DNA from: Lachnospiraceae bacterium
GTDB lineage: Bacteria > Bacillota > Clostridia > Lachnospirales > Lachnospiraceae
Assembly (NCBI GenBank): GCA_017553505.1
Contig: JAFZLD010000010.1
Coordinates: 124,001 to 188,000, forward strand
Length of the DNA stretch: 64,000 nucleotides
Reading direction: 5' to 3'
The position numbers and the translations under genes were made by a program. Positions 7,390-15,427 of this stretch are shown in pieces (position 1 is the first letter of the stretch; the number at the start of each line of letters is the position of its first letter). The notes beneath the pieces are model-generated. The model made no database searches. It worked only from the letters and a program-made list of their open reading frames with translations, and was not told the origin of the DNA.

Positions 7390-9009
7390 ATGAAAAAGAA
7401 ACCCGCTCTAACCGTTGCGGTGATTTTCGCGGCGGTGGTTGCAGTCATTGCAATCGTTCATGCTAACGGACGAAGCTTTGCAGGAACCGCTTGGGCGTTA
7501 CTTCCGCCCATGGTAGCCATCATTCTGGCTTTAGTAACAAAGGAAGCTTACTCATCTTTGTTTATCGGAGTGTTCCTCGGAGCATTCATGGCCGCCGACT
7601 GTAACATACTCGGCACTGTGGATACTGTTACCGAAGACGCACTTATCGCTGCAGTTACGGATACTGCGGGAATCTTTATTTTCCTGGTAATTTTGGGCAT
7701 CATCGTGGCGCTCGTCAACAAGTCGGGCGCTTCGAGGGCCTTTGGCGAATGGGCTCAGAAGCATATCAAGACTCGTGCCGGCGCCATGCTTGCTACCTTC
7801 GCGCTCGGCGTACTCATCTTTATCGATGACTACTTTAACTGCCTTACAGTAGGCTCGGTTATGGCTCCTGTTACGGATGCCAAGAAGATAAGCCGTGTTA
7901 AGCTTGCATACTTAATCGATGCCACAGCTGCACCGATTTGTATGATAGCACCGGTTTCGTCCTGGGCAGCTGCGGTTTCGGGTTGCGTGGAAAGTGAGAC
8001 CTACACAGGCTTCGATCTTTTCGTAAGAGCAATTCCTTACAACTTCTATTCAATACTTACTCTTGTATTTATCATCGGGCTTGCCGTTCTTGGCTATGAC
8101 TACGGTAAGATGGCTGATTTTGAAATCAAGGCTCAGAAGACCGGCGACTTAAGTATCTTAAGTGTCACCAATGAGAAACAGGAACGCAAGATGGAAGAGA
8201 ACGGTCCCGCTACTCCTCACAGAGGTAAGCTTTTTGACCTTATCATTCCTATCGTAGTACTTATTGTAATCTGTATCTGGGCGCTCATCAGAAACGGTAT
8301 GAACGCACTCGGCGGAAACGCATCCATCAGAGAGGCATTCTCAGAGACTGATGCAACAGCCGGACTTCCTTGGGGAAGTATCATAGCGCTTGTACTTATA
8401 GCAGTATATCTTATCGCAAGAAAGGTTGTAACCTTCCAAGAAGCAATGGAGTGCATCCCTCAGGGATTCGTTGCCATGGTACCTGCTATTACGATTCTTA
8501 CACTTGCTACAGCGCTTAAGAATATGACTAACGGAGCTCTTGATGCAGCTACCTTTGTTAAGGGAATGATGGAAGGCATCGGCGATATGAGCTTCGCACT
8601 TCCCGCAATAGTATTCCTTATTGCGTGTGTGATTGCTTTTGCTACCGGAACATCGTGGGGAACATTCGGTATATTGATTCCTATCGTGTCGGTTATCTTC
8701 CCTGAGACTTCGGGACTCTTCTTCGTAGGAATCTCCGCTTGTCTTGCAGGTGCTGTATGCGGCGACCACTGCTCGCCTATTTCGGATACCACTATCATGT
8801 CCAGCGCGGGAGCTCACTGCAATCATATCGATCACGTAGAGACACAGCTTCCCTACGCGTTGTCGGTAGCAGGTATTTCGTTCCTGTGTTACTTGAGCGC
8901 AGGCTTGCTTGAAAAAGTAGGACTTACATGGGTATCGATTCTTATCGGTATTACCATTACGATAGTGTTCCTGTATGTAATGAAACTGTTAACTCGTAAG
9001 AAAGCATAA
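7390..9009 (+). CDS. NhaC-family Na+/H+ antiporter-like transporter
   Basis: This 539-residue integral membrane protein has about 11-12 hydrophobic segments and the layout of the NhaC/ion transporter superfamily. Typical stretches are FIDDYFNCLTVGSVMAPVTD, ATAAPICMIAPVSSWAAAVS and, near the end, CGDHCSPISDTTIMSSAGA. Members exchange Na+ or organic substrates such as malate/lactate for protons, and the substrate here cannot be told. The start ATG follows AAGGAG with good spacing. It lies 34 bases after thrS without an intervening terminator, so it probably shares the T-box transcript, and it ends at a strong terminator. The coupling to thrS has no obvious functional logic. Confidence 0.85.
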   Translation: MKKKPALTVAVIFAAVVAVIAIVHANGRSFAGTAWALLPPMVAIILALVTKEAYSSLFIGVFLGAFMAADCNILGTVDTVTEDALIAAVTDTAGIFIFLVILGIIVALVNKSGASRAFGEWAQKHIKTRAGAMLATFALGVLIFIDDYFNCLTVGSVMAPVTDAKKISRVKLAYLIDATAAPICMIAPVSSWAAAVSGCVESETYTGFDLFVRAIPYNFYSILTLVFIIGLAVLGYDYGKMADFEIKAQKTGDLSILSVTNEKQERKMEENGPATPHRGKLFDLIIPIVVLIVICIWALIRNGMNALGGNASIREAFSETDATAGLPWGSIIALVLIAVYLIARKVVTFQEAMECIPQGFVAMVPAITILTLATALKNMTNGALDAATFVKGMMEGIGDMSFALPAIVFLIACVIAFATGTSWGTFGILIPIVSVIFPETSGLFFVGISACLAGAVCGDHCSPISDTTIMSSAGAHCNHIDHVETQLPYALSVAGISFLCYLSAGLLEKVGLTWVSILIGITITIVFLYVMKLLTRKKA

Positions 9010-9018
9010 AGAAAAATG

Positions 9019-9045
9019 GGGCGGAGAGAAATCTCCGCCCTTTTT
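9019..9045 (+). terminator. Rho-independent terminator
   Basis: GGGCGGAGA and TCTCCGCCC form a perfect nine-base stem with a GAAA tetraloop and five T. It ends the thrS-antiporter transcript. Confidence 0.93.
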
Positions 9046-9120
9046 ACGCCCTTTTTTGAAGTTCGTACTTGACATTTTTTGAAAAAATCTTAAAAATATA
9101 TCATAATCCCAACAATCTCA

Positions 9121-9176
9121 GAAAAAGTTTCCATTTACTTTATTCACTTTTTTTGAGGATACATGTACAATGTAGT
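9121..9176 (+). promoter_or_regulatory. Operator copy 1 and promoter of peptide gene 1
   Basis: This is the most degenerate of five related operator sites. The half-site TTTCCATTTAC is intact at 9128-9138, while the left arm is only AGAAAAAG. Candidate -10 hexamers are TACAAT at 9166 (38 bases after TTTCCA) and TGTAGT at 9171 (43 bases after). No -35 box is seen at the right distance. A small hairpin, GTGATT with AATCAC, follows at 9191-9208 in the 5' leader. Confidence 0.55.
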
Positions 9177-9231
9177 TGTTGTAGGAAATAGTGATTTGAG
9201 ATAATCACAGAAATAGGAGGCACTTTGGGGT

Positions 9232-9420
9232 ATGGGAAACCGTAATCTTTTTAAAATGGCCAAGACAGTGCTTGCAGTAGTCCTGGCCATCATGGTTATT
9301 CTTCCTCCCACCTTGGGAAGACCCCTCGGGGGTAAGCCCGTAGGCGGAAGCACAATCGGTGGTACACCTATCGTCTATAGCGTCAATGGTGACGACGGAG
9401 ATGAATACAATTACCACTGA
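9232..9420 (+). CDS. Short secreted peptide 1, candidate signalling peptide precursor
   Basis: This 62-residue peptide has a Sec-type leader: a basic start, then TVLAVVLAIMVILPPTLG. The remainder is Gly-rich (GG at three places between residues 32 and 45) and ends in an acidic, Tyr-containing tail (VNGDDGDEYNYH). The leader core KTxLxxxxxxMVxLPxTxG is shared with peptide 2 at 12906, although the tails differ, so the two are likely diverged copies. AGGAGG lies 11 bases before the ATG, the same distance as in peptide 2. The gene faces the double-HTH regulator at 9497-11389 and is preceded by operator copy 1. It has no Cys and no modification enzyme nearby, so a lanthipeptide is unlikely. By analogy with RRNPP systems (PlcR-PapR, Rgg-SHP) a processed C-terminal piece may bind the regulator. 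That role is inferred. Confidence 0.75.
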   Translation: MGNRNLFKMAKTVLAVVLAIMVILPPTLGRPLGGKPVGGSTIGGTPIVYSVNGDDGDEYNYH

Positions 9421-9439
9421 TTTCTTCAACGAGAATCTG

Positions 9440-9475
9440 AAAGAAGGTGAGTCGTCGCAGCTCACCTTCTTTTAG
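9440..9475 (+). terminator. Terminator of peptide gene 1
   Basis: AAAGAAGGTGAG pairs with CTCACCTTCTTT (12 bases) around a nine-base loop and runs into TTTTA. It lies between the convergent peptide and regulator genes and may serve both strands. Confidence 0.85.
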
Positions 9476-9496
9476 TTTGTTCCTATAAATTACAAA

Positions 9497-11389
9497 TTAA
9501 ACTTCAACGTCAAACTGGCGTTTAATCTCTGAGAGCAAATAGTCTCTTCTTGTATAAAGCCCCATCAGCATAAAATAACCGGCTGCTATTCTGGCGTGAA
9601 TAGTCATCTCACGATACTTATGCAACTCTCCGCATGCTTGTGATGTGTAGAAAAAGAAATCGGCAGCAGAGCCGGAACTCTTCAGCATAAATTCATCCTT
9701 AATTCTCGAGAACTCTTCAATAATCGTATCGAATTTGTCTAAATTGTAAAGATACTTAAAATGCATTCTGAAAGACAAAAGTAAGGAGTTACTTTTGTAC
9801 CTAGGGGTAATAAAAGGTTGCTCGGCATAAGCGCACAAAATGTCGTTTATTTCTTTGGCATCATCAAAACGTTTAGCTTTGATCGCATTCATACAGATAC
9901 CGTTGAGAATTGAAATCTCAATCCATGAAAACCGCTTTTGAGGTAGTGTCTTAATGTCAAAATCGGGAATGGAAATTTTAATTGAGTCAAGTAATGCTTT
10001 GTCACGCTCATAAGAGGTGTAGTTGGGGTTGTTCAAAAACGACAAGCATAACTGTCTTATCGCGGGTTCATCGGATTTAATACCTTCATTAATGATGTTG
10101 GTGGCCTCTTTGTCTGTAATGGCCCCCTGCAGTTGCTTAGCAATAAGGAAATTCTTATGGCGCCAATAGTCCGATTCGGAAGTGTCTCCATAGAATACAA
10201 AATCTCTCTCGGAATATCCCAAACGGTTAAGTAATGCCTCGGCAAGATATATGCTGGGCGCTTGCTTTTTGTTCTCTATCTTGGACAGCTTGGAAACGCT
10301 GCACAATCCATCACACAATACACTCATGGGAACGCGCTGCTCAAATCTTAACGCACCGATGAGCGAACCAAGCGTGATAGCATCCTCGTCATCCGGGTCG
10401 ATGGTTCCGTCTGACAAACGCCACAAATCAGCCTCCATGCTGAAAGGAGTCAGTTCAATCTTCCCAGGATCCTCGACATCAAGCAAATTCGCGGGAACAT
10501 TCAGGCTATGGAGCATTCCCTTTAATATGGGCACATAATTGCACTCAAGATGCGATGCCAGAGAAAGCAAATATAGCAACTCATTTCCGACATTTGAGTT
10601 ATCGACACAAAAATCATTAATGGCCTTTAAAATCACGATTTCCAGCTTGAAAGGCTCGATATAATACTCATACGCTATGGCGGAGGCAATATCAGACTGT
10701 TCCTTGGCCTTGATATACTCCTTATTGCAAAAGAAAAACTTTGAAGACGTAAAATGCCACAACGCTTTGATATAAGCGGTATATGAGTCATCAATCAAAC
10801 TGTCGTCTATGATCATTTGAAGCCCGTTTATAAGCTTTTCGGCTTCTTCAAATCTTTCGGTATTGATGTAGATGTGAGCCATCAAAAAGATGATTTCACA
10901 ATCAACCGATGATAAAAAGGTATTTTCCAGATTGGCGGGATCAAATTCGGGCTGGGTCAAATCGAGGGCTGAGGTCAGCACATCCAACAGCTCGGAATAG
11001 TCGCCTGCATAAGTCAAATATTTGATACGTGCGTAGAAATACAATGCCTCCTGATAATAGAGCTTGTTACCGCCGTAGTTGCATTGCTTAAGCTTAAAAA
11101 GCTCATCGTATGCAAGCAATAAGCAGTTTTTCTCTGTATAAAGACGCACATTCTTAAGAAGCATGTATGCATCGAAGTCTTTACGGTTCTTAAAAAGAGG
11201 GTATGCGGCACTGGGCTCCCCGGCTCTTTTCATTAAAGCCTGGAAGGTAGAAGAGCTCACACCGAGCTTGCCGTTCTCGATATTGCACAAAGAAACCAGG
11301 GAACAAATACCAAAGGACATCTGTTCCTGCGTAAGACCTGCCCGAAGACGGGCTTCTTTAATTATAGTTCCTGCGTTTCTTATGCCCAT
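9497..11389 (-). CDS. Double-HTH, TPR-like peptide-responsive regulator 1 (RRNPP-like)
   Basis: This 630-residue cytoplasmic regulator has an XRE-type helix-turn-helix at residues 5-60 (IIKEARLRAGLTQEQMSFG, then LCNIENGKLG). About 270 residues of paired helices with TPR-like spacing follow. A second XRE-like HTH sits near residues 330-385 (GALRFEQRVPMSVLCDGL, then LSKIENKKQAP), and more helical repeats run to the end. One DNA-binding domain plus TPR is the norm for RRNPP receptors (PlcR, Rgg, PrgX), and two HTH domains in one chain is unusual. It is a close paralogue of the protein at 13306-15195, with long identical runs such as LAEALLNRLGYSERDF. It converges on peptide gene 1 and is transcribed from operator copy 2, so autoregulation is likely. 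No Opp importer is in the window. Confidence 0.85.
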   Translation of the reverse strand: MGIRNAGTIIKEARLRAGLTQEQMSFGICSLVSLCNIENGKLGVSSSTFQALMKRAGEPSAAYPLFKNRKDFDAYMLLKNVRLYTEKNCLLLAYDELFKLKQCNYGGNKLYYQEALYFYARIKYLTYAGDYSELLDVLTSALDLTQPEFDPANLENTFLSSVDCEIIFLMAHIYINTERFEEAEKLINGLQMIIDDSLIDDSYTAYIKALWHFTSSKFFFCNKEYIKAKEQSDIASAIAYEYYIEPFKLEIVILKAINDFCVDNSNVGNELLYLLSLASHLECNYVPILKGMLHSLNVPANLLDVEDPGKIELTPFSMEADLWRLSDGTIDPDDEDAITLGSLIGALRFEQRVPMSVLCDGLCSVSKLSKIENKKQAPSIYLAEALLNRLGYSERDFVFYGDTSESDYWRHKNFLIAKQLQGAITDKEATNIINEGIKSDEPAIRQLCLSFLNNPNYTSYERDKALLDSIKISIPDFDIKTLPQKRFSWIEISILNGICMNAIKAKRFDDAKEINDILCAYAEQPFITPRYKSNSLLLSFRMHFKYLYNLDKFDTIIEEFSRIKDEFMLKSSGSAADFFFYTSQACGELHKYREMTIHARIAAGYFMLMGLYTRRDYLLSEIKRQFDVEV

Positions 11390-11422
11390 AGTTCCCTCTA
11401 CAATTCATTCCCCTGTGAAAAA

Positions 11423-11530
11423 ATAATATCATAAAAACCCGATTTGTGCGACAAATTTAATGTAAATGGAAAGAAAATTTTCCATTTAGCGGGGTTCAAA
11501 AAATAATCAAACTGTAATCTAATTATAGTA
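11423..11530. promoter_or_regulatory. Operator copy 2 with divergent promoters
   Basis: The inverted repeat TAAATGGAAA-N6-TTTCCATTTA spans 11463-11488. On the plus strand GGGTTC starts 13 bases after the first T of TTTCCA, and a -10-like TATAGT lies at 11524 (45 bases after). On the minus strand a -10-like TATTAT lies exactly 44 bases after the opposite TTTCCA (11428 down to 11423), leading to regulator 1. No -35 box is visible on either side, which fits activator-dependent divergent promoters. Confidence 0.8.
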
Positions 11531-11569
11531 TAGAAAGTATCGGAATAGGAATACAGGAGGGGAATAAAT

Positions 11570-11893
11570 ATGTTGGCAGTCATCAGTTTGAGCGCAAGCT
11601 GTTTGCTGTGCGCGTTGGTCTTTTTCTTCATGACGGTTATCGGCGAAAAATACGGCAAGCCTATATGCTTCCGGCGCGGCGACGGTTCGCTTGGCGACAA
11701 GATTAAAGACATACCTTGCTACAATGCCGACATGTCGGTCCTTTACAGAGTGTGGGCAGCGGCGTGGATGATTATAGCTTTGCTTGCATTGTTTTTCCCG
11801 AGAGTCGGGTTGGTGCTTGCTTTGACTAACCTTTTCGCCGGACTGTATATCATATATCACTTCTACAAGAGAATAGTAAGAAAATATTCGTAA
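11570..11893 (+). CDS. Small membrane protein (DUF3784-like)
   Basis: This 107-residue protein has an N-terminal membrane helix (LSASCLLCALVFFFMTVIG), a short polar loop of about 40 residues, and two closely spaced hydrophobic stretches (AAAWMIIALLALFFPRVG and LVLALTNLFAGLYIIYHF) before a basic end. The pattern recalls DUF3784-type small membrane proteins of Firmicutes, whose function is unknown. AGGAGGGG precedes the ATG. It is transcribed away from regulator 1 under operator copy 2 and is closed by a terminator, so it should be a direct member of the same regulon. An accessory role in peptide processing or immunity is possible, but nothing in the sequence shows it. Confidence 0.7.
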   Translation: MLAVISLSASCLLCALVFFFMTVIGEKYGKPICFRRGDGSLGDKIKDIPCYNADMSVLYRVWAAAWMIIALLALFFPRVGLVLALTNLFAGLYIIYHFYKRIVRKYS

Positions 11894-11934
11894 ATCAGCG
11901 TAAGATTATATTTATAAATCATTAATTTCGAAAG

Positions 11935-11965
11935 ATACTCCTTGTTAACCGGGGAGTATTTTTTT
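11935..11965 (+). terminator. Rho-independent terminator
   Basis: ATACTCC and GGAGTAT form a seven-base stem with an 11-base loop and a run of seven T, after the small membrane protein gene. Confidence 0.8.
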
Positions 11966-12004
11966 AGAATGTAAGTACAATGTAACATAAGGGGTAATCA
12001 ATCT

Positions 12005-12658
12005 ATGGCTTACACAATGACGCATATCTATATAGCCGAGGCGGTAGCCGAGCGACTTGGGGGGATTAAGGACTATCCTACCTACATTCTCGGATCGATC
12101 GCCCCCGACGCGGTTCACGCAAGCGACACCTACGTAGTCTCGGACAAAGAAAGGAGCCATCTCTTTGTTGAAGGCCTGCACTGGGGCAAGGTATCAAACT
12201 CCGGACACGTAGATTTGTGGGAGAACAGCATAAAAGCGTTCAAGGAGTCGGTCGGAGACAAGTATGATAAGGACTTTGTGCTGGGATACCTGGTACATCT
12301 ATATACAGACGTATACAGCAGCATGAATTTCTTCTATCCTTTCATGCGCTCCATAAAGGGAGATTTTGACAAGGAGCGGGAACACTTTCTCAAAGAAAAC
12401 TTTGGCTATAACTATTATCTGTATCGCGAATTTAATAAGAGAGACAATCTCAAAGTAATACTAAACTCAGCCAAAGCAATAACATTGGATGGCATAATTG
12501 ATAAAGAAATAATAGAAAGCAGGATAAAGAAGCTCTTTGAACAGGAATTTGTTGAAAGAGACATTTCAGATATAGATGAATACACAATCTGCACCCATGA
12601 AGCGATGGATAAACTGATAAAAAGTGGGAGCGATTATGTAATAGAAAAGTTGTGTTAA
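12005..12658 (+). CDS. Zinc-dependent phospholipase C-like protein
   Basis: This 217-residue protein has the pattern of the Zn_dep_PLPC family: an N-terminal MTHIYIAEAVAERLG, then YILGSIAPDAVHAS, an RSHLF motif, and a central FVLGYLVHLYTDVY with the His and Asp expected as metal ligands. Members are metal-dependent hydrolases, but many are of unknown substrate. There is no signal peptide, so it is probably cytoplasmic. The start ATG lies after AAGGGGTAATC, a modest ribosome site. It follows the terminator of the previous gene and has its own terminator, so it seems to be a single-gene transcript caught between the two regulatory modules. A link to the peptide system is not shown. Confidence 0.72.
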   Translation: MAYTMTHIYIAEAVAERLGGIKDYPTYILGSIAPDAVHASDTYVVSDKERSHLFVEGLHWGKVSNSGHVDLWENSIKAFKESVGDKYDKDFVLGYLVHLYTDVYSSMNFFYPFMRSIKGDFDKEREHFLKENFGYNYYLYREFNKRDNLKVILNSAKAITLDGIIDKEIIESRIKKLFEQEFVERDISDIDEYTICTHEAMDKLIKSGSDYVIEKLC

Positions 12659-12687
12659 TAATTTCATTAATTGTAATTGTTTAAAAT

Positions 12688-12721
12688 AACTGTGTGGCTG
12701 AAAAAGTTGCACAGTTTTTTT
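12688..12721 (+). terminator. Rho-independent terminator
   Basis: AACTGTG and CACAGTT form the stem, followed by eight T, after the hydrolase gene. Confidence 0.78.
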
Positions 12722-12783
12722 GTCGGAAAAAGAAGTTTTTTGTCAAAATCGCATAGTTGTATACAATAGTCGCAACATATTGT

Positions 12784-12840
12784 GATTTATTTTCCAATTA
12801 CTATGGTTCTTATTTGTGCCTCTTTTTTGTAAGATAAAAT
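12784..12840 (+). promoter_or_regulatory. Operator copy 3 and promoter of peptide gene 2
   Basis: The half-site TTTCCAATTAC begins at 12791. GGTTC follows at 12805 in the same register as in copies 2, 4 and 5. TAAAAT at 12835 starts exactly 44 bases after TTTCCA and is the likely -10. The left arm of the inverted repeat is degenerate (GATTTAT), as in copy 1. A small hairpin (GAATGA/TCATTC) lies at 12854-12869 in the leader. Confidence 0.7.
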
Positions 12841-12905
12841 TGTCAAAAGGAACGAATGAATAATCATTCAAAAAATGCATAAACCTAAAGGAGGTACATT
12901 AAGTT

Positions 12906-13121
12906 ATGAAAAACACACGCACACCAAAAACGGTCAAGACAGCCCTGACAGCCATTATGACCGTAATGGTAACTCTTCCCCTTACATTCGGCAATCTCGG
13001 CCCCATTACACCCTTAGGTGATGAGGATGTGGGCTACTCAGCTGAGAGCGTTATACCCGGAACAGGTGCCGGATACGCTGAACCCAACGGCGATGAAGAC
13101 GTGGGCTACGCTGCTGAGTAA
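12906..13121 (+). CDS. Short secreted peptide 2, candidate signalling peptide precursor
   Basis: This 71-residue peptide has a basic start and a Sec-like hydrophobic stretch (TALTAIMTVMVTLPLTFG) closely matching peptide 1. The mature part holds an internal repeat: GDEDVGYSAE at about residues 38-47 and GDEDVGYAAE at the very C-terminus, separated by a Gly/Pro-rich linker. Two copies of a decapeptide in one precursor would be consistent with a pheromone released twice. AAGGAGG lies 11 bases upstream of the ATG. The gene faces regulator 2 (13306-15195) and is preceded by operator copy 3. There is no Cys, and no modification enzyme is near. The signalling role is inferred from arrangement and analogy to RRNPP peptides. 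Confidence 0.78.
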   Translation: MKNTRTPKTVKTALTAIMTVMVTLPLTFGNLGPITPLGDEDVGYSAESVIPGTGAGYAEPNGDEDVGYAAE

Positions 13122-13269
13122 TTATACTCGGAACCAATGATTAAAAATATCGGCCAGGATATTTTATACATCATGCGAGTATAAATATACACTCCGAGGA
13201 GCTCTCAATCAGTGGATGAAGACTGAATGACAGAGCGAATTCGGAAGAATCCAAATAAAAACAGTTAGA

Positions 13270-13297
13270 TGGTGAGGCCAAAAGCCTCGCCATTTTT
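13270..13297 (+). terminator. Terminator of peptide gene 2
   Basis: TGGTGAGGC pairs with GCCTCGCCA (one G-T pair) over a five-base loop, followed by five T. It implies an unusually long 3' tail of about 150 bases after the peptide stop codon, in which no gene is seen. Confidence 0.85.
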
Positions 13298-13305
13298 AAT
13301 GTATG

Positions 13306-15195
13306 TTATACATCAACATTGAATTGTTCATGTATTTCTGACAATAAGTAATCTTTCCTTCTTGTGAATCCCATTATCATGAAATACCCTGCAGCGATAC
13401 GTGCGTGAGCAATCATCTTATCATAATCATGAAGCTCGCCGTAGGCTTGAGAAGAGTAGAAGAACAGATCTGCGGCAGAACCGACGCTCTTAAGCAAGAA
13501 CTCGTCATTTATCTCTTCAAGCTCTTTGATAATGTCGTGGAACCGGTTGAAGTTATACAAGTATCTGAAACGAAGCCTTTCCGATAGGAACAATGTCGCG
13601 CTCATGTACTTGGGAGTAATGAACGGCTTCTTGGCATAGGCGCGCAGGGCGTCATTTATTGCCGCGGCTTCTTTGTATTTCTTAAGTCTTATGTAGTTAG
13701 TGCAGATGCAGTTAAGAATCGTTATCTCGTTCCAGGAAAGTCTGCGCTGGCCGATAGTGGCAACGCTGAAATCGGGAATCGATATCTTAAGTGCTTCAAT
13801 AAGCGCTTCACAATTCTGCTCGGAGAAGTCGGCGCTGTTCTTAAAGAACAGACATACCTGTCGCATGGAAGGCTCATCGGATTTAAGCCCCAAATTCATT
13901 ACGGCTACAACTTCCTCGGAAGAGTGATCTCCTTGACGGTGCTTGCTGAGCAAGAAGTTCTTTTGCTTCCAGCACTCGGACTCGACGGTGTTGCCGTAGA
14001 AGATAAAGTCGCGCTCTGAATATCCCAGTCGGTTAAGTAATGCCTCCGCAAGGAAGATGTTCGGTTCCTGCTTGCGATTCTCGATCTTGGAAAGCTTGGA
14101 TACGCTGCACAGGCCGTCGCACAGGACGTTAAGCGACAAACGCTGCTCTTTTCTAAGGACGCCGATTAATGCGCCGATTGTAAGCAAATCGTCATCGAAT
14201 ATATCAAACGATCCGTCGGATAAAGCTTCGGCAGAGACTTCAAAAGAAAACTCCGACAACTTAAGCTTCTCCGGAATCGTTACATCCAAATACTTGTCGG
14301 GAACGTTCAAAGACTTTAGCAGTTCAATCAATTCGCCGAGGAATCCGCACTCGAGGTGAGATGCCAGCGAAAGCATATAGAGTAAGTCGTTCCCGTGAAG
14401 CGGTTCGCCCGCGCAATACTCATTAATTATATCGAGAAGAATAAGCTCGGTCTTGTAGGCCTCGATGTAAAACTTCTCGGAAAGGTCCTTGGCCAGTGAG
14501 GAATGTTCTTTGGCTTCGGAATACTTCTTCTGACAGAAGAGGCATTTGGAGTAAGTGAAATGGTAGAGCATTCTGACATAAGCGGTGTACTTATCATCCG
14601 CGAGAGACTTGCTTAGAGTCTTCTCGGTCTGGCGACAAATATTCTCAGCCAAATCAATCTTCCCTATATTAATGTAAACGCTCGCCATGAGCATGATGAT
14701 TTCGTAGTCAACAAACGACAAGAACTCGTTACTGAAGTTCGAAATGTCGAAATCGGGATGGGTGATTACGATGGCTTTGTTAAGCGTGTCAAGAATCGAA
14801 TCGTACTGCCCGTCATAGGTTAAGTACTTAATCCTGGCGTAGAGATACAAAGCCTCCTTGTAATAAAGCCTGATGTTACCGTAATTGGACAGCCTAAGCT
14901 GAATCAGGTCGTTGTAGGCGTGTTTCAAGCAACTCTTATCGGTATAGAGGCGAATGTTCTTAAGAAGCATGAACGCGTCGAAATCCTTGCGGTTCAAAAA
15001 AAGCGGGTATGCTTCATTGGGAGTACCGGCTTTTTTCATCAAGGCTTGGAAAGTAGAGGGGCTGACGCCCATCTTGCCAGTCTCTATATTGCATAAAGAT
15101 GCAAGAGAACATACCCCAAACGATAGCTGTTCCTGAGTAAGACCCGCTTGTAATCGGGCCTCTTTGATTATGGTTCCCGAATCTCTGATACCCAT
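13306..15195 (-). CDS. Double-HTH, TPR-like peptide-responsive regulator 2 (RRNPP-like)
   Basis: This 629-residue paralogue of the protein at 9497-11389 has the same layout: an N-terminal XRE helix-turn-helix (IIKEARLQAGLTQEQLSFG, LCNIETGKMG), TPR-like helices, a second XRE-like HTH near residues 330-385 (GVLRKEQRLSLNVLCDGL, LSKIENRKQEP), then further helical repeats. The two HTH domains are the best conserved parts between the copies. The helical regions differ more, as expected if each recognises its own peptide. It converges on peptide gene 2 and is read from the minus-side promoter of operator copy 4. GGAGGGCG lies just before the ATG. Alternative readings, such as a phage-type regulator, are less likely given the paired peptide and shared operator. 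Confidence 0.85.
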   Translation of the reverse strand: MGIRDSGTIIKEARLQAGLTQEQLSFGVCSLASLCNIETGKMGVSPSTFQALMKKAGTPNEAYPLFLNRKDFDAFMLLKNIRLYTDKSCLKHAYNDLIQLRLSNYGNIRLYYKEALYLYARIKYLTYDGQYDSILDTLNKAIVITHPDFDISNFSNEFLSFVDYEIIMLMASVYINIGKIDLAENICRQTEKTLSKSLADDKYTAYVRMLYHFTYSKCLFCQKKYSEAKEHSSLAKDLSEKFYIEAYKTELILLDIINEYCAGEPLHGNDLLYMLSLASHLECGFLGELIELLKSLNVPDKYLDVTIPEKLKLSEFSFEVSAEALSDGSFDIFDDDLLTIGALIGVLRKEQRLSLNVLCDGLCSVSKLSKIENRKQEPNIFLAEALLNRLGYSERDFIFYGNTVESECWKQKNFLLSKHRQGDHSSEEVVAVMNLGLKSDEPSMRQVCLFFKNSADFSEQNCEALIEALKISIPDFSVATIGQRRLSWNEITILNCICTNYIRLKKYKEAAAINDALRAYAKKPFITPKYMSATLFLSERLRFRYLYNFNRFHDIIKELEEINDEFLLKSVGSAADLFFYSSQAYGELHDYDKMIAHARIAAGYFMIMGFTRRKDYLLSEIHEQFNVDV

Positions 15196-15225
15196 AACGC
15201 CCTCCTAATATCACTCCACAGAAAG

Positions 15226-15331
15226 AATATATCACATTCTCGCACAAATAGCCACAAATTTGAGGTAATTGGAAAAAAACTTTCCAAATAACAGGGTTCT
15301 GAATGAAGCGGATTTATCGAATAATTATATC
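15226..15331. promoter_or_regulatory. Operator copy 4 with divergent promoters
   Basis: TGGAAA-N5-TTTCCA lies at 15270-15286 within TAATTGGAAA and TTTCCAAATA. GGGTTC follows at 15294 on the plus strand. The plus-side -10 candidate is TATATC at 15326, 45 bases after TTTCCA. The minus-side -10 is TATATT (15231 down to 15226), exactly 44 bases after the opposite TTTCCA, leading to regulator 2. No -35 boxes are visible. Confidence 0.82.
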
Positions 15332-15427
15332 AGAATCCAACAACAATATAAGAAGCACATACATAGTAAGAACAATAGTCACTATTTAAAGAGTTGGATG
15401 AAACGTCACAGGAAGGAGAAGAGAAAA

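Noticed and set aside
9232-13121. Lanthipeptide or other RiPP precursors
   Set aside because: Neither peptide has Cys, and no LanM, LanB, radical SAM or YcaO gene is nearby.
13122-13269. A small RNA or further gene after peptide 2
   Set aside because: About 150 bases have no open frame with a ribosome site and no clear promoter, so it is treated as a long 3' end.
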